A DNA stretch of 64,000 bases from Aphrocallistes beatrix (lineage: Eukaryota > Porifera > Hexactinellida > Sceptrulophora > Aphrocallistidae). Made by a program: the position numbers and the translations under genes. Positions within the stretch are counted from its first letter, which is position 1, and every line of letters begins with the position of its first letter. Below, piece by piece: positions 39,736 to 51,500 of the stretch. Below the pieces are notes generated by a model. That model ran no database searches. It was not told where the DNA came from and worked only from the letters and a program-made list of their open reading frames with translations. The stretch spans positions 8,529,524 through 8,593,523 of the forward strand of contig OY725488.1 of NCBI GenBank assembly GCA_963281255.1. The letters are read 5' to 3'.

Positions 39736-40278
39736 TCAAAAAGATTTTCGGAATCCTCTACCCCTACCTCCGTCTCTCCCGCCCCCAAACCCTCCCCTTC
39801 CTCTCCCTCCGCCCCCTCTTCCCCTAAATCCAGAGCCTCCCCTGCCGCGAAACCCACCTCCCCCTCCTCTCCCCCGAAATCCCCCCCGACCTCTCCCTCC
39901 ACCCCTACCGCCTGGCTGTCGAGGTTGCTTGGATTGCGGGAGAAATCGCTCGAGGGGCAGAAGTTTGAAAGGATCAATGAACAGTTTCTGCTCAGAAGCA
40001 AATGAACTGGCCTTCATGTTATCATCTAGCTTCACTGAGAAGTAGTAGTCAGTCATAGGACCGAAGATGTCGTCTACCTTCCCAATACGCTGCTTGTTCT
40101 CGAGGTAGAGAGGAGCATTGAAGAATGGAACTTTGCTGTGATTAGACTTGCATACGAGGTCTCCTTCACACGCGTGCATATAGTAACCCAACTCCTCCAC
40201 ATGTTCTGGGGGGCCCTGGTCAAATGGGCGCCCCCTGTTTCCCCCTCGATATGAATCTCTTCCTCTTTCACGAAACAT
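39736..40278 (-). CDS. GAR1: Gar1, H/ACA ribonucleoprotein subunit
   Basis: The 180-residue protein is in one exon. After a short Arg/Gly-rich N-terminus comes the Gar1 core (about 30-112: [66 protein letters not shown]). A long C-terminal [10 protein letters not shown] tail follows. Gar1 binds the Cbf5/dyskerin pseudouridine synthase in H/ACA snoRNPs and helps release rRNA substrates. The two glycine-arginine tails match animal and yeast Gar1. Confidence 0.97.
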   Translation of the reverse strand: MFRERGRDSYRGGNRGRPFDQGPPEHVEELGYYMHACEGDLVCKSNHSKVPFFNAPLYLENKQRIGKVDDIFGPMTDYYFSVKLDDNMKASSFASEQKLFIDPFKLLPLERFLPQSKQPRQPGGRGGGRGRGGFRGRGGGGGFRGRGGSGFRGRGGGGRGRGGFGGGRDGGRGRGFRKSF

Positions 40279-40518
40279 ACTTTATTGCACTAATGCAGTA
40301 CAACTCTACTTGAATCGAATATAATTATAGAGTCGTCAATTTTAATACTACTATATCATGAGACTGAGGAGTCAATATGTAAATGATATTATTTGGTGAT
40401 TCCAACAAATATAAATATTAAATTAATTCGTATGAGTATTATCGATAATTATCATTACATACAAAGTATCAACTTGCTTGTTACTACTAAACTAACTATA
40501 CTCGATACAACTCAGAAT

Positions 40519-41010
40519 CTAGAGTTCTTTTAGCGCTGCCTCGTGGAACTCAATACCAATACTCGCCTCGGTTTTCGTCTCTTCGGTGGTTGCACTCGTC
40601 AGATCTCTCTGGCACTGCTCCAACCCCCGCTCTGCCTCAGCTCTGTCCAGGTTGTCCAGAGGAGACGCCTCCTCCGCTAAGATCTGAATACTCGAGTCTT
40701 CGTTCACCGTAACAATGCCACTACTGACGAAGAATTTCTTCACCGTCCCATCCTCTTCATACACAGAGACCAGGCCGGGCTTGAGTGCAGCTATCACAGG
40801 AACATGATTGGGCAGGATACCCATGTCTCCGCTTATCGTAGACACGTCTACCTGTTGGATGTTCTTACAGTTGTAGAAGGATTGGTAGGGAGAGGCAAAG
40901 GTTAGTGGGAGTTCGTCAGAAAAGTAGGCATTGGAAGTAGTTAGAAATCGGATCTGAGGACGTAGCATAGGAATAACGCGAGTTAGGGAAAGCGGAAGTT
41001 TAAATGCCAT
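40519..41010 (-). CDS. ATP5F1D: mitochondrial ATP synthase delta subunit
   Basis: The single-exon 163-residue protein has an N-terminal mitochondrial presequence (MAFKLPLSLTRVIPMLRPQI). The delta/epsilon beta-sandwich follows (LPLTFASPYQSFY, VDVSTISGDMGILPNHVPVI, LKPGLVSVYEEDG, KKFFVSSGIVTVNEDS), then a C-terminal helical hairpin (AEERGLEQ-type helices). In mitochondria this subunit belongs to the F1 central stalk that couples rotation to ATP synthesis. Length and domain order match the animal protein. NAGK lies about 120 bases upstream on the same strand. Confidence 0.95.
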   Translation of the reverse strand: MAFKLPLSLTRVIPMLRPQIRFLTTSNAYFSDELPLTFASPYQSFYNCKNIQQVDVSTISGDMGILPNHVPVIAALKPGLVSVYEEDGTVKKFFVSSGIVTVNEDSSIQILAEEASPLDNLDRAEAERGLEQCQRDLTSATTEETKTEASIGIEFHEAALKEL

Positions 41011-41129
41011 TGTGAGGATGCAATTGTAATTCTACTAATGAGATATATAATCAAAACTCTATCACATATCATGGAGAGTATACGCTAGGCTAAGAAATAG
41101 AATTTATACAAAACGAATAAAATGCATAA

Positions 41130-42164
41130 TCAAACTATTTCGGAGAAAAACACTGTAACGTTTTTATTGAAATCCATAGGCAATGAATGTCCCGCGCGTT
41201 TCGCTCCCACGTAGCAAGCTCCTACCGCCGCGGTCGTGACTAGCCGCACCACACTCAGTCGGAATGGCGCGATTCCCTTCTCCTCTCTGCCCTGTTTTAT
41301 CCGTTTCAAGAACTCTCCTTTCAGAAGATCCCAACTCTTCCACACGCCGCCAGCTGCTACCACCTGCAGGCCTGTCAACTTATCGCCTAACACAGACATT
41401 CCAACGTGTCCTAGCAGAGCAACCACATGCTGACCCAATTCTAGCCCAGCTGTCTCGAACAGACTCAAACTGAGGGGATCTCCCTCTGTGGCGAGCCGTG
41501 CCAGCTCACGACAGAAGCCGGCCACCTGTCCCTTGTTGAAGTCAGTATACAGGTGCTGGAGGATGTCCTTCGGTTCCTTCATACTGAAATACTTGTACAG
41601 CTCAGTCTCCACGCGTGAAGCATCATGTGAAGAGAGTCGGTACCCGTCTCTATGGTCATACACCGCTTTGATCCCCAACCAGCTGATCCGATAAGCAGAC
41701 CCCTCGTCCCCTAGCATGTTCCCCCACCCGCCACAGTTGTGTGTGCTCCCGTCCGGACACACGAGCTGGCAGTTGGAGCCACTTCCGGCGATTAGGACCA
41801 TGCCTCCACAGCTCGAAGCCGTGTACACCGCCCCCGTGGTGTCGCTCCCCACAAACACACACTTGGATCTGCTCTTCATCGCGGCTCCGATCTTCTCCTG
41901 GATATCCGTCTTCTCGGCGCCACTGAGAGTGAGCCCCATGCTACGGAGAGGGACATCCTCCCCCAGACCCGCCTCCGTCCTCAGGCGCGTCACGATGTCG
42001 GCGAGAGTGAGGAAGCACTGCTCCTCTCCCACCACGTAGTAGTTAGTGCTGCCAGCTTCCACTCGACCTACGACTTCTCCTCTGCTGTTCATCAGCACTC
42101 CCACTGAGTGGGACCCCCCGCCGTCGATTCCACAATAGAATGAGGTTTCTGCTTCCGTCGCCAT
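41130..42164 (-). CDS. NAGK: N-acetyl-D-glucosamine kinase
   Basis: The single-exon 344-residue protein matches mammalian NAGK in length. It has the ATPase-family phosphate-1 motif YCGIDGGGSHSVG (Asp14), STNYYVVGEE (substrate side), the phosphate-2 region VFVGSDTTGAVYTA and VLIAGSGSNCQL, and CGGWGNMLGDEGSAYRISW. NAGK phosphorylates GlcNAc to GlcNAc-6-phosphate using ATP, recycling amino sugars from lysosomal breakdown and diet. The BadF/BadG/BcrA/BcrD ATPase fold is evident. No missing motif is noted. Confidence 0.96.
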   Translation of the reverse strand: MATEAETSFYCGIDGGGSHSVGVLMNSRGEVVGRVEAGSTNYYVVGEEQCFLTLADIVTRLRTEAGLGEDVPLRSMGLTLSGAEKTDIQEKIGAAMKSRSKCVFVGSDTTGAVYTASSCGGMVLIAGSGSNCQLVCPDGSTHNCGGWGNMLGDEGSAYRISWLGIKAVYDHRDGYRLSSHDASRVETELYKYFSMKEPKDILQHLYTDFNKGQVAGFCRELARLATEGDPLSLSLFETAGLELGQHVVALLGHVGMSVLGDKLTGLQVVAAGGVWKSWDLLKGEFLKRIKQGREEKGIAPFRLSVVRLVTTAAVGACYVGAKRAGHSLPMDFNKNVTVFFSEIV

Positions 42165-42412
42165 CAGCTAGCCTAGAATATATTATCTCAAGTGTCATCC
42201 TTTCATAGATTGTAACGCAACATTGATTTTAAAACTGGTCAGTGAAATAATTTCATTAATTAACGTTATGTTGAAGTATACAACTGAGTCTGTAAAAAGT
42301 TCCAAAACACATTAATTGAGAATAAGTCTGTCAGAGATGAGTGAGATATACATGCAGATCTGTCTTAGAACGGAATAGTAGAATTAATGAGGTGAGAAAG
42401 GTGAGAAGTGGG

Positions 42413-43642
42413 CTAGGGACTCCGGTACAGGGTGATTGAGCCGATGTGTGAGTTGTGCATTATCTCAAAGATAATGTCTTGGAACCCGCAGCAGAAAGTG
42501 GCTCTGAACGGGTTCATGGTGTTGGTGGAGCCTCGGTTGAGGATGGCTAGCTCCTCTCGCGGTTGTCCGACGAACATTTCTATCTCGTTCCAGCGGGTGC
42601 AGGGCGTGATGCACAGGGAGCTGGCCTCCGTCTCTCCGTCCCCAGGACTCGCTAGACGGATGCTGAAGGGACAACGCGCGTAAATGTCAAAGTTGTAGTG
42701 TCCGGGAAAGTTCGTGTGCAGAATGAACTTCTTGACTCTGCTGGTCTTGGCGTCGCAGAGGATGTCCACTCCCAGAGAGAAGAAGTTGCAGAAGAAGTCG
42801 GACTGCTTGCGCGTGTGCATCGGCTTCTTGACGGAGTGTATCCGCATCTTGTCTTCATCCTTGTAGAAGATCCTAGACGGGTAGCCGAGGGCTGTGAGCA
42901 CATCCTGGAGCTTGTCATTGAAGAGTACCCTCTTGGTCACGACTTCCTGGGCTAGCGTCTCACTGATGGAGGAGGTGATGTTCGAGTACTCACGTGTGAG
43001 GTGGAAAGCCAGCCCCTGCAGTCTGCCCTTCGTCCAGAGGGCCTCTATCCGCTCAGCGTGAATAGCCCCTGACAGCGACTGGATGGGTATCAGGGGGACC
43101 GGGGAGGAGGAAAGACTCTCCCCTGAAAATATCAGAATGTTAGAGGCGACAGGGCCTGGAGTGTCTGACTTCAGCTGCAACGAATCCAATCCGAACTGCT
43201 GCGAGTGTAGGAGGCGAGAGGACATCGTGAAATGGAAGGAAACCCCGCGGTAGTTAATCACGAGCAGGTGTTGGTCTGAGTTGTACTCTCCGGGGACAGT
43301 TGCCCCGAATGTCTGCTCGATGAGGGACAGGGTGGGCAGGATCTGAGGGGAACAGAAGGACTTGTTGGAGTACCGGAGAGCTACCCTAGATACGTCATAA
43401 ATGTCTATTGTCTTCAGCCGCTGCGTCGTACAATCGAAAATTAGAGAAATGCCATCTTGAGACAGGTCCAGGGATATGTCCTTTGAGAGTGGGGATTGGT
43501 CCGAGTAGACCAGATTGACACCTCTGATCTCCTCCACCTGCTGGCGGATGATGTGGATGACCTGCGGCAGTGGCATTCCCAGGATGAACTCCCAGGCGCG
43601 GGTGCCGATAGACCTCTCAGGAGACACGGAGAGATCGAGCAT
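42413..43642 (-). CDS. PHAF1: PHAF1 / UPF0183 family protein
   Basis: The single-exon 409-residue protein is collinear with the animal C16orf70 family. The N-terminus MLDLSVSPERSIGTRAWEFI and LGMPLPQVIHIIRQQ match closely. Further blocks are YSDQSPLSKDISLDLSQDGI, SFGATVPGEYNS-type sequence (here QTFGATVPGEYNSD), HLLVINYRGVSFHF, VLTALGYPSRIFYKDEDKMR, HTNFPGHYNFDIY and FEIMHNSHIGSITLYRSP. The mammalian protein is reported to associate with the phagophore through phosphoinositides, with a role in autophagy. The protein is nearly full-length against about 420 in mammals. Confidence 0.95.
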   Translation of the reverse strand: MLDLSVSPERSIGTRAWEFILGMPLPQVIHIIRQQVEEIRGVNLVYSDQSPLSKDISLDLSQDGISLIFDCTTQRLKTIDIYDVSRVALRYSNKSFCSPQILPTLSLIEQTFGATVPGEYNSDQHLLVINYRGVSFHFTMSSRLLHSQQFGLDSLQLKSDTPGPVASNILIFSGESLSSSPVPLIPIQSLSGAIHAERIEALWTKGRLQGLAFHLTREYSNITSSISETLAQEVVTKRVLFNDKLQDVLTALGYPSRIFYKDEDKMRIHSVKKPMHTRKQSDFFCNFFSLGVDILCDAKTSRVKKFILHTNFPGHYNFDIYARCPFSIRLASPGDGETEASSLCITPCTRWNEIEMFVGQPREELAILNRGSTNTMNPFRATFCCGFQDIIFEIMHNSHIGSITLYRSP

Positions 43643-45425
43643 GCTAGTCTCTACGCAAACAATTCAGACATTCAGGTCAACTGTGGAAATATATTATTTG
43701 GAGACACAGCATAAAGCAAGAAAGTTCCTACTCAAGCCAGAGCGGAACAAAGGGCATGGGCCTTGTTTCAAGCTCTCTATGAGGAACATTTTTAAAGTTT
43801 TATGTAAAATCCCTTATTGTTATATTTTCATTATTTTATTGATCAGATATCAATAAATACATTCGTTTGAATGCAGATAGGCAATAGTGACAACAGAACC
43901 ATGACCTGATTACACATAAAGATGATCTCAGCCTCGTATCTTGAACGCATACTAGATACAAATTCCAAGGCTCCAATGATAAGTCAATTATATACTCCAG
44001 CACAACAGTGTTAATGCAGTGGCCTTGTTACAAAAGTTCCGATCATGACCACACAAGTCGACTGACTCCAAGTAATTATCTTGGAGCGCGAGACGCTCCT
44101 TTTGGCGTAAGATTTTAAGCTGCAAACTGTTTAGGAGTGTGAAAATCCAGAATAATACCCAATTTACCCAATATTATAATGTTATTTATCGATTTAGACG
44201 CATGAAAATTTAGAAATTTTAGATTAGGAGCGTATCTCTGGAAGACTGTATAGTAAATACCTTGACTGGCTCCTACCCAGTGCATTGAAGGCTAAACACA
44301 ACAATATTCCAACTTGCTCGGGCTCGGCACTCAATAGACCCCGAATACGGATTCTCCATTAAAAAAATTATCCTAGAATCGGACATTTGTAGATCAAGAT
44401 TTTTAAAAAAATTTCCACTGATTGTTCATATGGCTTCTTCTCATATTAATTTGTATCGCGCGACACATTAGGCCACTGTTAATAGAAAACTTGTTTCAGC
44501 TCCAAAATGATCTTAATGGGGATACGGGCGGGGGTGTTTTATCAACATCTCATTATTTGATCATATAATCAAAGCTGAATATTAGCTGATAATTTGTGTA
44601 TAATACGCACTGGGGTAATTACGAACTTGTATGAACGCTGATTTTCAAAACGTCAAGATAAAGTGAAATGTTGGCTACACTGACTGTTAAAAAAATCAAT
44701 TAGTAATAAATTCTCTGTACTTGATGTATTAATGAGATGTTGATTGCAATAGTCAAACCTCTCTACTATATTGAACACCTTCGGGACCCGAGTTTTTGTT
44801 GAGTATATCGAGGTGTTCATTAACCAGAGGTCATTTTTATTGATATACTATAGAGGTTGTGTTCAAAATACGTAAGGTGTTCACTAAACAGAGGTGTTCA
44901 CTATCGGAGGTTTAACTGTAATTGGCAATAATGGCAGTATATGCGGTAGCTAAATATAGATACGGGGCGTATCCATCTTAAATATTTTTATAAAAATCTA
45001 TCAAATGATATGATAGAGGATTGGAGGTTTAATACGCATATTCAGTTAATGACAGAAAAAAAAAATTGGATATGTAGATCGTTGATAGTGGTTGCAGTGA
45101 GGGACATGGCATAAAATACACCCATGAATAATAATTCGAAAAAACAGTGATAAAATTAAATTTTGGACCATAAAATTGTCGCACTGACAAGAATTATTCT
45201 TTGCTGAAGAATTTTCTTGTGGGTGCAACATGCCCTCCCAATGTGACCCCCACGACTTATTTTCCTGGGATACTTAAGCGGAGAACATCTCTTAAATTTT
45301 TGAATTAGAATTACGAAGGTAATGCGTATTAATTAAATTGATAATTCGAAGAAACAAACAAATCAAAATTTAGCAATCAATCTTCTAGAAAGTGATAATA
45401 TACCAAGAAATTCGCAATCATCGTT
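43643..45425. other. spacer with MITE, no gene seen
   Basis: AT-rich, gene-free interval upstream of PHAF1. Apart from the inverted-repeat element at 44751-44919, I see no coding signal, RNA gene or microsatellite of note. Confidence 0.45.
44751..44919. repeat. MITE with imperfect inverted ends
   Basis: The left end AGTCAAACCTCTCTACTATA and the right end, read inverted as CAGTTAAACCTCCGATAGTG, share about the first ten bases and then GAACACCT. TA-like bases flank both ends. GTGTTCA words recur inside in both orientations. It looks like a pogo/Tc1-type non-autonomous copy. Confidence 0.5.
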
Positions 45426-46658
45426 TTAGAAAATATCGACTGTACCTTTGCCCTGAGTAACGAATAGCTGCGTTCCAGCCGTTGCTACCCCCCAGCACAC
45501 TCCACATTCAGTGTCAGTTCTCATGGACAGAGTGTGCACCACGTCTCCGGTACAAGAGAAGACGCGCACCCTCTCAGCCCCACAGTCCGCAATGATGATA
45601 TTCCCACTGCCATCAAAACAAAATGAAACTCCATCTCGGACTTGTCTTTCAAAACCGCGGGTAATCATCGAGCATATTTCATTCCCTTCCTCGCTGAACT
45701 TGTGCAGACATGGATCACTCCGGTCCAATACGAAAATGTGTCCATCTCTCAGCTGAATAAACTGAGGAATGTGCAAGACTCCGACTCCAAAGTCTCTTTT
45801 GAAACGGAGCTCACAGTCAAACACACAAACTCGATCACAATGGTCTGCAACCAGCACTTCATCATTCCCATTAACAATAATGCCCCTAGGAGATTTAAGA
45901 AATCCAACAGCGCCTCCGCTAGTTTCTTCCTGCTTATTTAGAAGCTTGAGACTAGTTCGGTCATATCGCGCTATACACTCCTGAGTGTGGTCACTGACAT
46001 AGTAGTAGCTATGGCTGGCTGCGATACTGACTGGAAACTTCAAATCATCTTCTCCGAATTGAGTTATTGGTTCTCCTTCCAAACTTAATATCTGAATTCG
46101 CTTATTTCCCGGATCAGCAACAAACAGCCTGTCTGATTGGATCAAAATTCTGTTCGGACATATGAATTGTCCTGGCTCAGATCCTCTCGAACCAATCGAC
46201 CTAACAGCTTTCGTTTTCTTTGTATAATCGATTGGGTCCGGTGATGGGTCAAGAGTTGGAGAAGTCTCCTCTACTATAACTCCCATCTGACCGATATTCT
46301 CCATTAGTTCCTCAGATATGCATTCACTGAACCTGAGCCTGGGTGCTTCGAAAACTTTATCTTTCAGAGTTTGGATTTGTTGCTCTATTTCTTGCAAAGA
46401 GGCTTCTTGGATTTGAACAGCAAAATTCTCCTTTATGGAAACCTGGTCGAAATGATCACGCATCTTCGCTAAATCTTTAAGTGTGTTATTTCGCGTTTTA
46501 ATCTCATTCACAAATACGTCCCATCTCTCATGCAAGTCCACTAGGAGCTCGTCCCTCCTAGCGCAGACTTTGATTAACAAAAGATTGAAAAGAGAGCGTA
46601 TTTCAGCTTCGATCAGTATGAATATGGTATTGTCAATAGGAGGATTCGGCGCAGTCAT
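45426..46658 (-). CDS. coiled-coil plus NHL-repeat protein (TRIM-like without RING)
   Basis: The single-exon 410-residue protein has an N-terminal helical/coiled-coil half (about 15-110; ARRDELLVDLHERW, LKDLAKMRDHFDQV, LQEIEQQIQTLKDKV). A beta-propeller of NHL repeats follows from about 150 (GSEPGQFICPNRILIQSDRL, FVADPGNKRIQILSLEG, GFLKSPRGIIVNGNDEVLVA, GSGNIIIADCGAERVRVFS). The order resembles the C-terminal part of TRIM-NHL proteins (TRIM2/3/71), but no RING, B-box or filamin domain is present. The NHL propeller commonly binds RNA or protein; the partner is unknown. A missing 5' exon is possible but no candidate was seen. Confidence 0.75.
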   Translation of the reverse strand: MTAPNPPIDNTIFILIEAEIRSLFNLLLIKVCARRDELLVDLHERWDVFVNEIKTRNNTLKDLAKMRDHFDQVSIKENFAVQIQEASLQEIEQQIQTLKDKVFEAPRLRFSECISEELMENIGQMGVIVEETSPTLDPSPDPIDYTKKTKAVRSIGSRGSEPGQFICPNRILIQSDRLFVADPGNKRIQILSLEGEPITQFGEDDLKFPVSIAASHSYYYVSDHTQECIARYDRTSLKLLNKQEETSGGAVGFLKSPRGIIVNGNDEVLVADHCDRVCVFDCELRFKRDFGVGVLHIPQFIQLRDGHIFVLDRSDPCLHKFSEEGNEICSMITRGFERQVRDGVSFCFDGSGNIIIADCGAERVRVFSCTGDVVHTLSMRTDTECGVCWGVATAGTQLFVTQGKGTVDIF

Positions 46659-47118
46659 TTCTAATATACAAGAAGTAGAACTAATTATACGCGTACTTTA
46701 GTTGCTACCAAAACGTAGCGATGAGCCACTAAATTCCCGAGCGTGGCGGTTAACTAAGTCACCAAAATTCTATCAAGTATTGGCCTACTGATATAGTGAA
46801 TTTAGAATTTCGTGGCTCTGTCACCAGAAAAAGTAAAATGGTGGTTAAGATGGCCACTGCCAAGTTTTGATTTTCTCGAGCACTGCACCTTCTCAATTAA
46901 ATAAGTGATAACACCTGTTATTAGCGGTGCGAAATGAGGAATGTACACTGAACTGAGAATATTTAATTATTCAGGAATGTAAGCATAAATAAGAGAAAAT
47001 GTTGTTAAAATAGAAAAAGAAACTAAATATGAATATTTGAATATAAAATAGAATAAGTGCTACATTATGGTATCATAGCTTCTAAATAGTTCACTGAAAT
47101 ATTGAGAGTTACCAAACT
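46659..47118. other. spacer between NHL-protein gene and ADGRV1 3' end
   Basis: AT-rich; holds the ADGRV1-like 3' untranslated region and the upstream region of the NHL gene. No other feature is seen. Confidence 0.45.
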
Positions 47119-48513
47119 TTATAAATGAGTGTCTGCAATTGAAATTCGTCTCTTAGTGAAAACCTCTTGGACAGATGGGTCGGAGTTACTGGATCCATTT
47201 TGAAAGTAGGAGTCCTGATCAAGGTCCCCAGCTTTGATAGTGTAGATCAGATCTTCAATCTCGGGGTCCGCCGACACAGAGAGCATAGCGCTGTCCCTGA
47301 CTACATCGGAAGGAGGGTAGCTGCTGTCCGGAATGGAGGAGGCCTCTGGTATGCTAGGATTAGTGTAAATCTTCTCTTCCAAAAGACTAGCGGGAGAAGG
47401 GACGTGCGGCACTTCGAAACTCATTGGCGCCACAGGAGGCAGTGGGGCGTTGATGTCATTGATGTCTTCCTGCGGGTAATAGGACTTCCTGCGAGCTGAT
47501 AGGAAAATGTAAATAACAAATCCGCCGTACACGACTGCTATATAGAGTGCAAGGACCAGTTGAGCCACCAACGAGAATGCGAGTGTGTAGTGTTGACCGA
47601 ACAAAAGATGAATGGCACACAATATCCAGTCAGCTCCAATGACTATGAGGAGTCCCAGTAGCTTGATAACTTCCGTCGTGTTCTTGGATGTGAAGTAAAT
47701 ATTGTCATACTTGAGGTCCTGGCTATTAGACATCCCTGTCATTAGGAACAGGAGGATAATCCCAAACAGAGAGAGCAGGAAGCAGACTGATATAGGCGCA
47801 ACGTTCGTAATAATGTTGACTACAAAGTTTGGAAGGAAACATAAGTCTCCGTTTCCATACACATCTCCATATACTTGTGACAGCTCGAAACCGATTCCGT
47901 AATGGAAGACGAAGAAAGTCAACAGAATCACTATCCCTGGTGCTAGCCACCCGAATAAAGCATAGAGCAAGAGCTGGACGTATTCGTATGCGAGTGCGCC
48001 GTAGTAGACTACCAATATGATGGCCATCACGATGAGGAGGCACCAGAGGAAGGCGACAAGTGTGAAGTAATGCAGAGCCACTCCGAGGGCGACACAACCC
48101 GAGACATTCGCAGTGGGCGAGAGAACTGAGGCTAGCAGGAAGGAAACCTCGCAGAGGAGTAAGACCAGCAGTAGATTCATGATGAGGTGGGTTATCAGCT
48201 GAAATTTGGTGTAGTACAGGAGATGTACGATCAGTGAGAATACTATTGCAAAGATCACCAACCCAGAAAGCACTGCCATGGCGGCTCCGAAAGAGTAGCG
48301 AGGGTCCGCAAGAGCATCCGCAGCGAAGTTGGTCAGATGGTCACATTGGCACTCAATGAAATGTTGCTCGATTGGCTGGCGAATGGCAGAACAGCCTCTC
48401 GTAGACCACTTCGCATCATTAAAATCCCAAAACAGACAACGACTGTTCTTTAACTTGACTAATTCTCCGGAGCTGGCAATTCTGTAAGTGACTGGAGCAG
48501 GAAGTGAGGTGAT
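47119..48513 (-). other. GPS, seven-transmembrane domain and DTHL tail of the ADGRV1-like receptor
   Basis: A single exon codes the GPS (CLFWDFNDAKWSTRGC, then CQCDHLTNFA, cleavage expected between Leu and Thr of HLT). Seven hydrophobic helices follow, starting at MAVLSGLVIFAIVFSLIVHL, with a Cys-containing second extracellular loop. The tail of about 130 residues is Pro/Ser/Asp-rich and ends KRRISIADTHL followed by TAA (47119-47121). The terminal T-H-L fits a class I PDZ-binding motif. Confidence 0.92.
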
Positions 48514-51500
48514 CTAAGAAGGAGGAAAGTTAAAGTGTCAAGATATCGACACCTGCTGAATGAATGTGTACTTACTTTATTTCTAGAGGAGTCTCTAACT
48601 CCAACTGAGAGCACGGATTGTCTGAAGATTGCGTCTAGGTCAGGGTCTCTGAAGATGCCGTTAGCCGCTACGCCTATCTCAGCTAAGAAGGCCTGGCCAC
48701 ACGTATCCGCAGGATCAGAGGCAAGGAGACCTTGAGGCAACTGGACAGTGTGTCCATTGCTTGTAAACTGGTAGCCATTAAGACTGGACAGTTCTCGTTT
48801 CAAGACTTGTATATCGATCATACTCGACCTTAGTTCGAGTGGTTGCGGCATTGGACAAGGCTGTGACTCGAGGAGAGAGTAGCTGAACGATTCAATTACG
48901 TCTGCAAAGAACGCGTATCCTGGGAAGTTGCCTGCTCCAACAATTATGTCCAGGATGCTCAGTACGTTTGATTGTAAACTCGTCTGTTGAGCATAAGAGC
49001 CACTGGCTCCATCTGTGATCAGCTGATCGAGAACAGCTCTTATCACCTGGGCCTCCACGCTAGCCGCACTGGTGGTCTGTTCAGTCAAGAACCTCAACAG
49101 GGAAACGCTGATGTCACTAGCCAATGACACTCCATTCGACTGCTGCGAGTAGATATCCAGCAGTTGAAGCTCGTTCCCATGCCCGGTTATATAAATAGTA
49201 GCTAGAAGAATTCATTTAAGAATTAAGTCCGTATTAAATGAGCGAACTCTTCAAATCGGAATTGGTTTTCATCTACATACGTATTTCTAAGAATCCTACT
49301 CACCTCTGAGATAGTCCCGGTTTCCACTCTCCGCCGGAGACAGTGGGCTCAGCTCCACATGAAAGAATCTGATTTCCCCAGCACTGAGAGGATTTCCAAG
49401 GATCGTAACCTGGATGGTGGCCGCCGTGCGTCCTTGAGTGAGGTTGAGAGTCCCGTCGGCGGAGAGGTAGTGGGTGTTGATCTGAGCGGGAGAGGGGATG
49501 TAGGACCCAATCGTTGCGTTCCCTTGTATCGCTGCGGGTGTGTTGTAAGGGATTATCGCGTTGCCTAGAGTCCCGCCCACTCGCTCAACCGTCAGTCGAA
49601 TCGTAAATTGACTCTCAGAGCTCGTTACAGCAACGAATCTGTTGGATATACTCTTTATAGAGCAAATACAAATAATGTCTGTCGACAGACTTAGAGTGCA
49701 GTTTCATTAAAACATCAATCAAGAATGAATATGCATATACAGTACACCCTCGTAACCTCGTTAATCCGAACACCAACATATATCATCTTATCCGTCTTTC
49801 CTACGTTATTTTACATTCATTATCTTCCATCTCCCAATAAGATTAGAGACAAAGTCTACATAGCGGAATACTCTATATTATATGTTGAGATCTCATTTAT
49901 AGCTTTGCAGAAGGTTTAAAATACGAATATACGCATATTATAAAACCGGAAGTGATGGAATTTTGCTAAAAATATAGATAGTGTACTGTTAGATTTCGCA
50001 GGGGCGCGCGTACAGAGGTGCATGGACATACATATACATGTGGAATGGCGCAGCACGCCGTCCATGCCATAAGAGGATAGGAGCTATCTATAAGAACGTT
50101 GTGAGTAACTCGACTACCTGCTATTAGGAGAGAACTGAATATTCCCAAACGGGAAATCTGACTGTCGAGAGACAACCGTAGCTAACTTTCTAGATTGATC
50201 AAGCACTGCAGCTGGCTGGATAGATTCGGACAAGAGCAGTAGATAGAACCTCCCCTCTAATTCTGGAACATTGTCCTGCTTGAGAGAGAGAGTGAAGCTA
50301 GTAGTCCCCGCTCCCGCCTGAAATGTGACCACACCGGAAGTAAATTCTAGCTGAGTGCTCAGCTGACTGATCTCCTCGGCCGTAGCGGGCGCGTCACTGG
50401 GTGTTAGTTTAGCTTGCCATTGAATTGAGACCTGTCCCAGTATGCTGAGGTCTCGAGTCAACCCAACCTAGGATAAATCAGTATTAAATGCCTGCATCCT
50501 AGTCTATCAACATGTTAACCAGGAGATACATACTTGTATGGAAGGGTAGGAATCCTCGCTAATATCGAGGTTGAGGGAACTATCTGAAAATCTGAGAATA
50601 CCGCCGGAGTCGTCATTAGCCTGCACAATGACTGAGATGAGGGACATGTTCACAGATAGCATGGACTTATAGGAAGGATTGTACAGCTGTAATAGAATCA
50701 GTTTGTCAATCTCTGGAATGTTCTCATCCAAAATTCTAAGTGACACTTGCATGGTAGTGTCATTGAGTGAGTAAATCAACTGCTCATCAACAGCTAGATA
50801 GTCTAGATCTACCGTAGCGTTGTCAGTCCTAGATAGACAGTAGAGTAAATAGACGTTTTAGAGTGTTAAATATATTAATTCAAAATGTGTGATAATCTAC
50901 CTTTCGAAATTCACGTTTAATCGGTTGAAATCAACTCCAAAACTCTCAGCCATATCCGGGGGCACCGTCCGCACAGACACGTTGGCAGGGAAGATGATGT
51001 CACTCGAATCTCGGAGGATGGGGATCACGATCAGCTGGAACTGTTCCTGTACGGTTAATCTGCTCTCCGAGAACCTGAACACTCCTGCCGGGTTGTCATC
51101 ATCCACGATGACGACCAGAGCCGTCATGAACCCGCTTCTCAGCCTCGGGGAGGCAGAGATCTGGACAGACGAGTCTACCACCGCCGTGAGCACGACTCGG
51201 AACAGCTTGTCTCTCCCAGATAAGGTGTCACCTGCCAGTATCGGGACTCTGATCTGTCCTCTGGTCTGGAACTGTTGAAAGTTCAGCAGGCCGCGTGTCT
51301 CATTATAGTCCGCACCAGCTACTGCCAGCTCTTCAAAGAGAGGAGACCTCACAGAGTCGGCCTGCTCTGTCCCGTAGATCACTGATATAAATTCAGAAGA
51401 CCCGAAAAGTCTGTGCAATGTAATAATGAATAAAAAAAGAAATACAAATAATCTGGACTAATGATAAAATTATAACCTAAAAACATCCAAGACAGCAAAT

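Noticed and set aside
39730..40005. Pro/Ser-rich ORF on the plus strand
   Set aside because: Antisense of the RGG tail of GAR1.
41716..42039. 107-codon plus-strand ORF opposite NAGK
   Set aside because: Antisense of a conserved enzyme gene, no recognised domain.
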